Assembly: GCF_003952525.1 (NCBI RefSeq)
Contig: NZ_CP034451.1
Coordinates: forward strand, 806,001-870,000
Reading direction: 5' to 3'
Origin: Mesorhizobium sp. M3A.F.Ca.ET.080.04.2.1
GTDB taxonomy: Bacteria; Pseudomonadota; Alphaproteobacteria; Rhizobiales; Rhizobiaceae
Length of the DNA stretch: 64,000 nucleotides
Position 1 is the stretch's first letter. The number at the start of each line of letters is the position of its first letter. The position numbers were made by a program, and so were the translations under genes. The notes beneath the pieces are model-generated. The model was given only the letters and a program-made list of their open reading frames with translations. It had not been told where the DNA came from and ran no database searches. Positions 62,216 to 64,000 of the stretch are shown piece by piece.

Positions 62216-63516
62216 TCTATCCGAGCGGACGAGCGGTGTGGGCAGCGGCGGCGGGGGCGATTCCCGCCTTCCTGATCGCGCTCGTGCTGCCGCAGGTCTG
62301 GTATCTCGGCCTGTTGTGGATCTGCGCCCTGCTCGCCTTTCTAGCGGTGGACGCGGCGGCCGGGCGCGGACGCGCCTCGCTGAGCGCCACGCTCACGGCG
62401 CCGCCGCAGGTCGGCGTCGGCGGGCGCTTCACGCTCCACGTCACGGCCGGCCTCGGCGCACGCCTGCGCCGCCTGCAGGCGCGCGTCGGGCATGACCAGC
62501 GGCTGGCGCCGGTCAACGGTACCGGCGGCGCGCTGCCGGCGCATGGCGGCACGCTCGATCTCGAATTCGACGCCATCCGGCGCGGCATGGCGAGCTTCGA
62601 TCGGCTGTGGCTGCGCTGGCAAGGACCGTTCGGCCTCGTCTGGAACCAGGTCGTGCTGCCGATGGATCGCAAGATAGTGGTGCTGCCCGATGTCAGCCGG
62701 GCGCGCGACGAGGCGATCACGCTGCTGCAGCGCTCGGCGCTTGCCGACGGCCACGCGCAGAAGCGTGCCGGACAGGGGCGCGAGTTCGAGGCGCTGAAGG
62801 ACTACCAGCCCGGCATGGGCCGGCGCATGATCGACTGGAAGCGCAGCGCCCGCCACGGCAAGCTGCTCGCGCGCGAGTTCCGGATCGAGGAGAACAACAA
62901 CATCGTTTTGGCCATCGACTGCGGCCGCCTGATGTGCGAGCCGGTCGACGGCGTGCCGAAGGTCGATCGCGCCGTTACCGCCGCCCTTCTCTCCGCCTTT
63001 ATTGCGCTGAAGGGCGGCGATCTCGTCAGCCTGTTCTCCTTCGACGCCAGGCCGCGCGTCTCCAGCGGTGCGGTGCGCGGCTCGCCGAGCTTCACCATGA
63101 TCCAGAAGCGCGCGGCCGAGATCGACTATTCGACCGAGGAGACCAATTTCACGCTGGCGCTGACGACGCTCGCGGCCAAGCTCGACCGGCGCTCGCTGGT
63201 CATCATCTTCACCGATTTCGTCGACCCGATCAGCGCCGAGCTGATGCTGCGCACCGTGGGGCGGCTGACCGAGCGGCATCTGGTGCTGTTCATGCTGATG
63301 AAGGATGTCGAGTTGGAGACGCTGGCCGACATGGCGCCGGCGTCGCCCGAGGATGTGGCGCGCGCGGTCACCGCCGGCGACCTGCTCAGGCAGCGGCAGG
63401 TGGTGATCGGCCGGCTGCGGCTGCTCGGCGCGCATGTCATCGAGGCCGACCATCAGCGGCTTGGTCCGGCGCTGGTCGAACGCTATATCCAGCTCAAGGA
63501 AGAGAACCTCCTATGA
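62212..63516 (+). CDS. DUF58 domain-containing protein
   Basis: 434 residues. Two N-terminal hydrophobic helices are followed by a beta-rich region and the DUF58 core GREFEALKDYQPGMGRRMIDWKRSARHGKL. A von Willebrand A-like fold follows (IVLAIDCGRLM, LVIIFTDFVDP). It is the usual MoxR partner. TTG start overlapping the preceding stop; ATGA overlap with the next gene. Confidence 0.92.
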   Translation: MIYPSGRAVWAAAAGAIPAFLIALVLPQVWYLGLLWICALLAFLAVDAAAGRGRASLSATLTAPPQVGVGGRFTLHVTAGLGARLRRLQARVGHDQRLAPVNGTGGALPAHGGTLDLEFDAIRRGMASFDRLWLRWQGPFGLVWNQVVLPMDRKIVVLPDVSRARDEAITLLQRSALADGHAQKRAGQGREFEALKDYQPGMGRRMIDWKRSARHGKLLAREFRIEENNNIVLAIDCGRLMCEPVDGVPKVDRAVTAALLSAFIALKGGDLVSLFSFDARPRVSSGAVRGSPSFTMIQKRAAEIDYSTEETNFTLALTTLAAKLDRRSLVIIFTDFVDPISAELMLRTVGRLTERHLVLFMLMKDVELETLADMAPASPEDVARAVTAGDLLRQRQVVIGRLRLLGAHVIEADHQRLGPALVERYIQLKEENLL

Positions 63517-64000
63517 CGCTGCCGGCCGGCACCGATGCCGTGCGCCAGTCGCTGGCGAGCTTCCGCCAGGAGCGCGAGGCCGACTGGAAGGCCTTCGAGG
63601 CGCTGCTTGCGCGGGTCGAGAAGCGAGCGCCGCGCGCATTGTCGGAAGACGAGCTGCTGTCGCTGCCCCTGCTCTACCGCTCGGCGCTGTCCTCGCTTTC
63701 GGTGGCGCGCGCGACCTCGCTCGACAGCGCGCTGATTTCCTATCTCGAGGCGCTGTGCCTGCGCGGCTATTTCTATCTCTACGGCGCGCGGCGGACTTTG
63801 CGGGCACGCGTCGGCGACTTCTTCCTGCGCGACTGGCCGGCGGCGATCCGCGACCTGTGGCGCGAAGTGTGGGTGTCGGTCGCGCTCACAGTCATTGGCG
63901 CGATTGCCGGTCACTGGCTGGTCGCTTCCGACAAGCGCTGGTACGACGCCATCATCGCGCCGAGCCTGGCCGGCGGGCGCAACCCGGATTCCTCGGCCGA
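63513..64000 (+). CDS. Stage II sporulation protein M-like membrane protein, 3' partial
   Basis: The first 162 residues are in the window and the frame runs off the end. Start MTLPAGTDAVRQSLASFRQE. Helical soluble part with YRSALSSLSVARATSLDSAL, then the first membrane helix (VWVSVALTVIGAIAGHWLVA). This matches the SpoIIM-like proteins that close MoxR/DUF58 operons in non-sporulating bacteria. Role unknown. Confidence 0.85.
   Translation, partial: MTLPAGTDAVRQSLASFRQEREADWKAFEALLARVEKRAPRALSEDELLSLPLLYRSALSSLSVARATSLDSALISYLEALCLRGYFYLYGARRTLRARVGDFFLRDWPAAIRDLWREVWVSVALTVIGAIAGHWLVASDKRWYDAIIAPSLAGGRNPDSSA

Overview
The window reads as a chromosomal segment of a high-GC alphaproteobacterium of the order Hyphomicrobiales, most likely Mesorhizobium or a close relative. 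Support comes from the NepR/EcfG stress-response pair, the rhizobial palindromic repeats, a NasS/NasT-controlled nitrate assimilation operon, a LuxI/LuxR pair and many short proteins in the style of that group. The genus is inferred; no rRNA gene is present to confirm it. The first and last genes are cut by the window edges.

Layout. 1-11.7 kb holds housekeeping genes: a partial class III aminotransferase, two MFS carriers, RNase D, a MAPEG protein, guaB, rlmE, a Ppx/GppA phosphatase, a UPF0104-type membrane protein and tRNA-Gln(CTG). 11.7-15.4 kb holds small, probably stress-related genes and a zinc alcohol dehydrogenase. 15.5-35.0 kb is a sugar-type biosynthetic region in two same-strand operons. 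The first (15567-24505) has three NAD-dependent sugar epimerase/decarboxylase-like enzymes, a B12-binding radical SAM enzyme, a GT4 glycosyltransferase and three CgeB-like glycosyltransferases. The second (26695-34995) has inositol-phosphate synthase, a histidine phosphatase, a fourth CgeB-like transferase, a nucleotidyltransferase, two methyltransferases, an apparently circularly permuted glycosidase, a GT4 enzyme and an acyltransferase. A divergent gene with a phosphoribosyltransferase-like half and a kinase-like half lies between them.

35.0-39.8 kb holds regulators: a NepR anti-sigma factor facing a convergent EcfG-type sigma factor, an Nramp-like carrier, and luxI/luxR with a lux box between them. 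40-50.1 kb is nitrate assimilation: a small membrane ORF, nitrate/nitrite carrier, nirB, nirD and nasA, preceded by a sigma-54 promoter and an attenuator leader, with nasS/nasT upstream. 50.3-53.1 kb is a visibly AT-richer two-gene module (OLD-family nuclease plus an HNH-like partner) that looks like phage defence. 53.4-64 kb has an aldehyde dehydrogenase, a methionine-sulfoxide reductase, a cysteine hydrolase, three tandem paralogous membrane proteins (one frameshifted) and a DUF4129/DUF4350/MoxR/DUF58/SpoIIM operon.

The strongest unifying signal is a promoter motif. GGAAC, exactly 17 bases, then GTT occurs nine times between 12 and 38 kb, each time just upstream of a start codon and pointing at it. 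It precedes both operons of the sugar cluster, the alcohol dehydrogenase, the Nramp-like gene and several tiny genes. This matches the EcfG (RpoE2) general-stress promoter, so the glycan/inositol cluster is probably made as part of the general stress response whose sigma factor and anti-sigma factor are encoded next to it. The product is unknown.

A second notable point is a Mesorhizobium-type palindromic repeat present three times. One copy lies in frame inside nasA and another lies between nirB and nirD.
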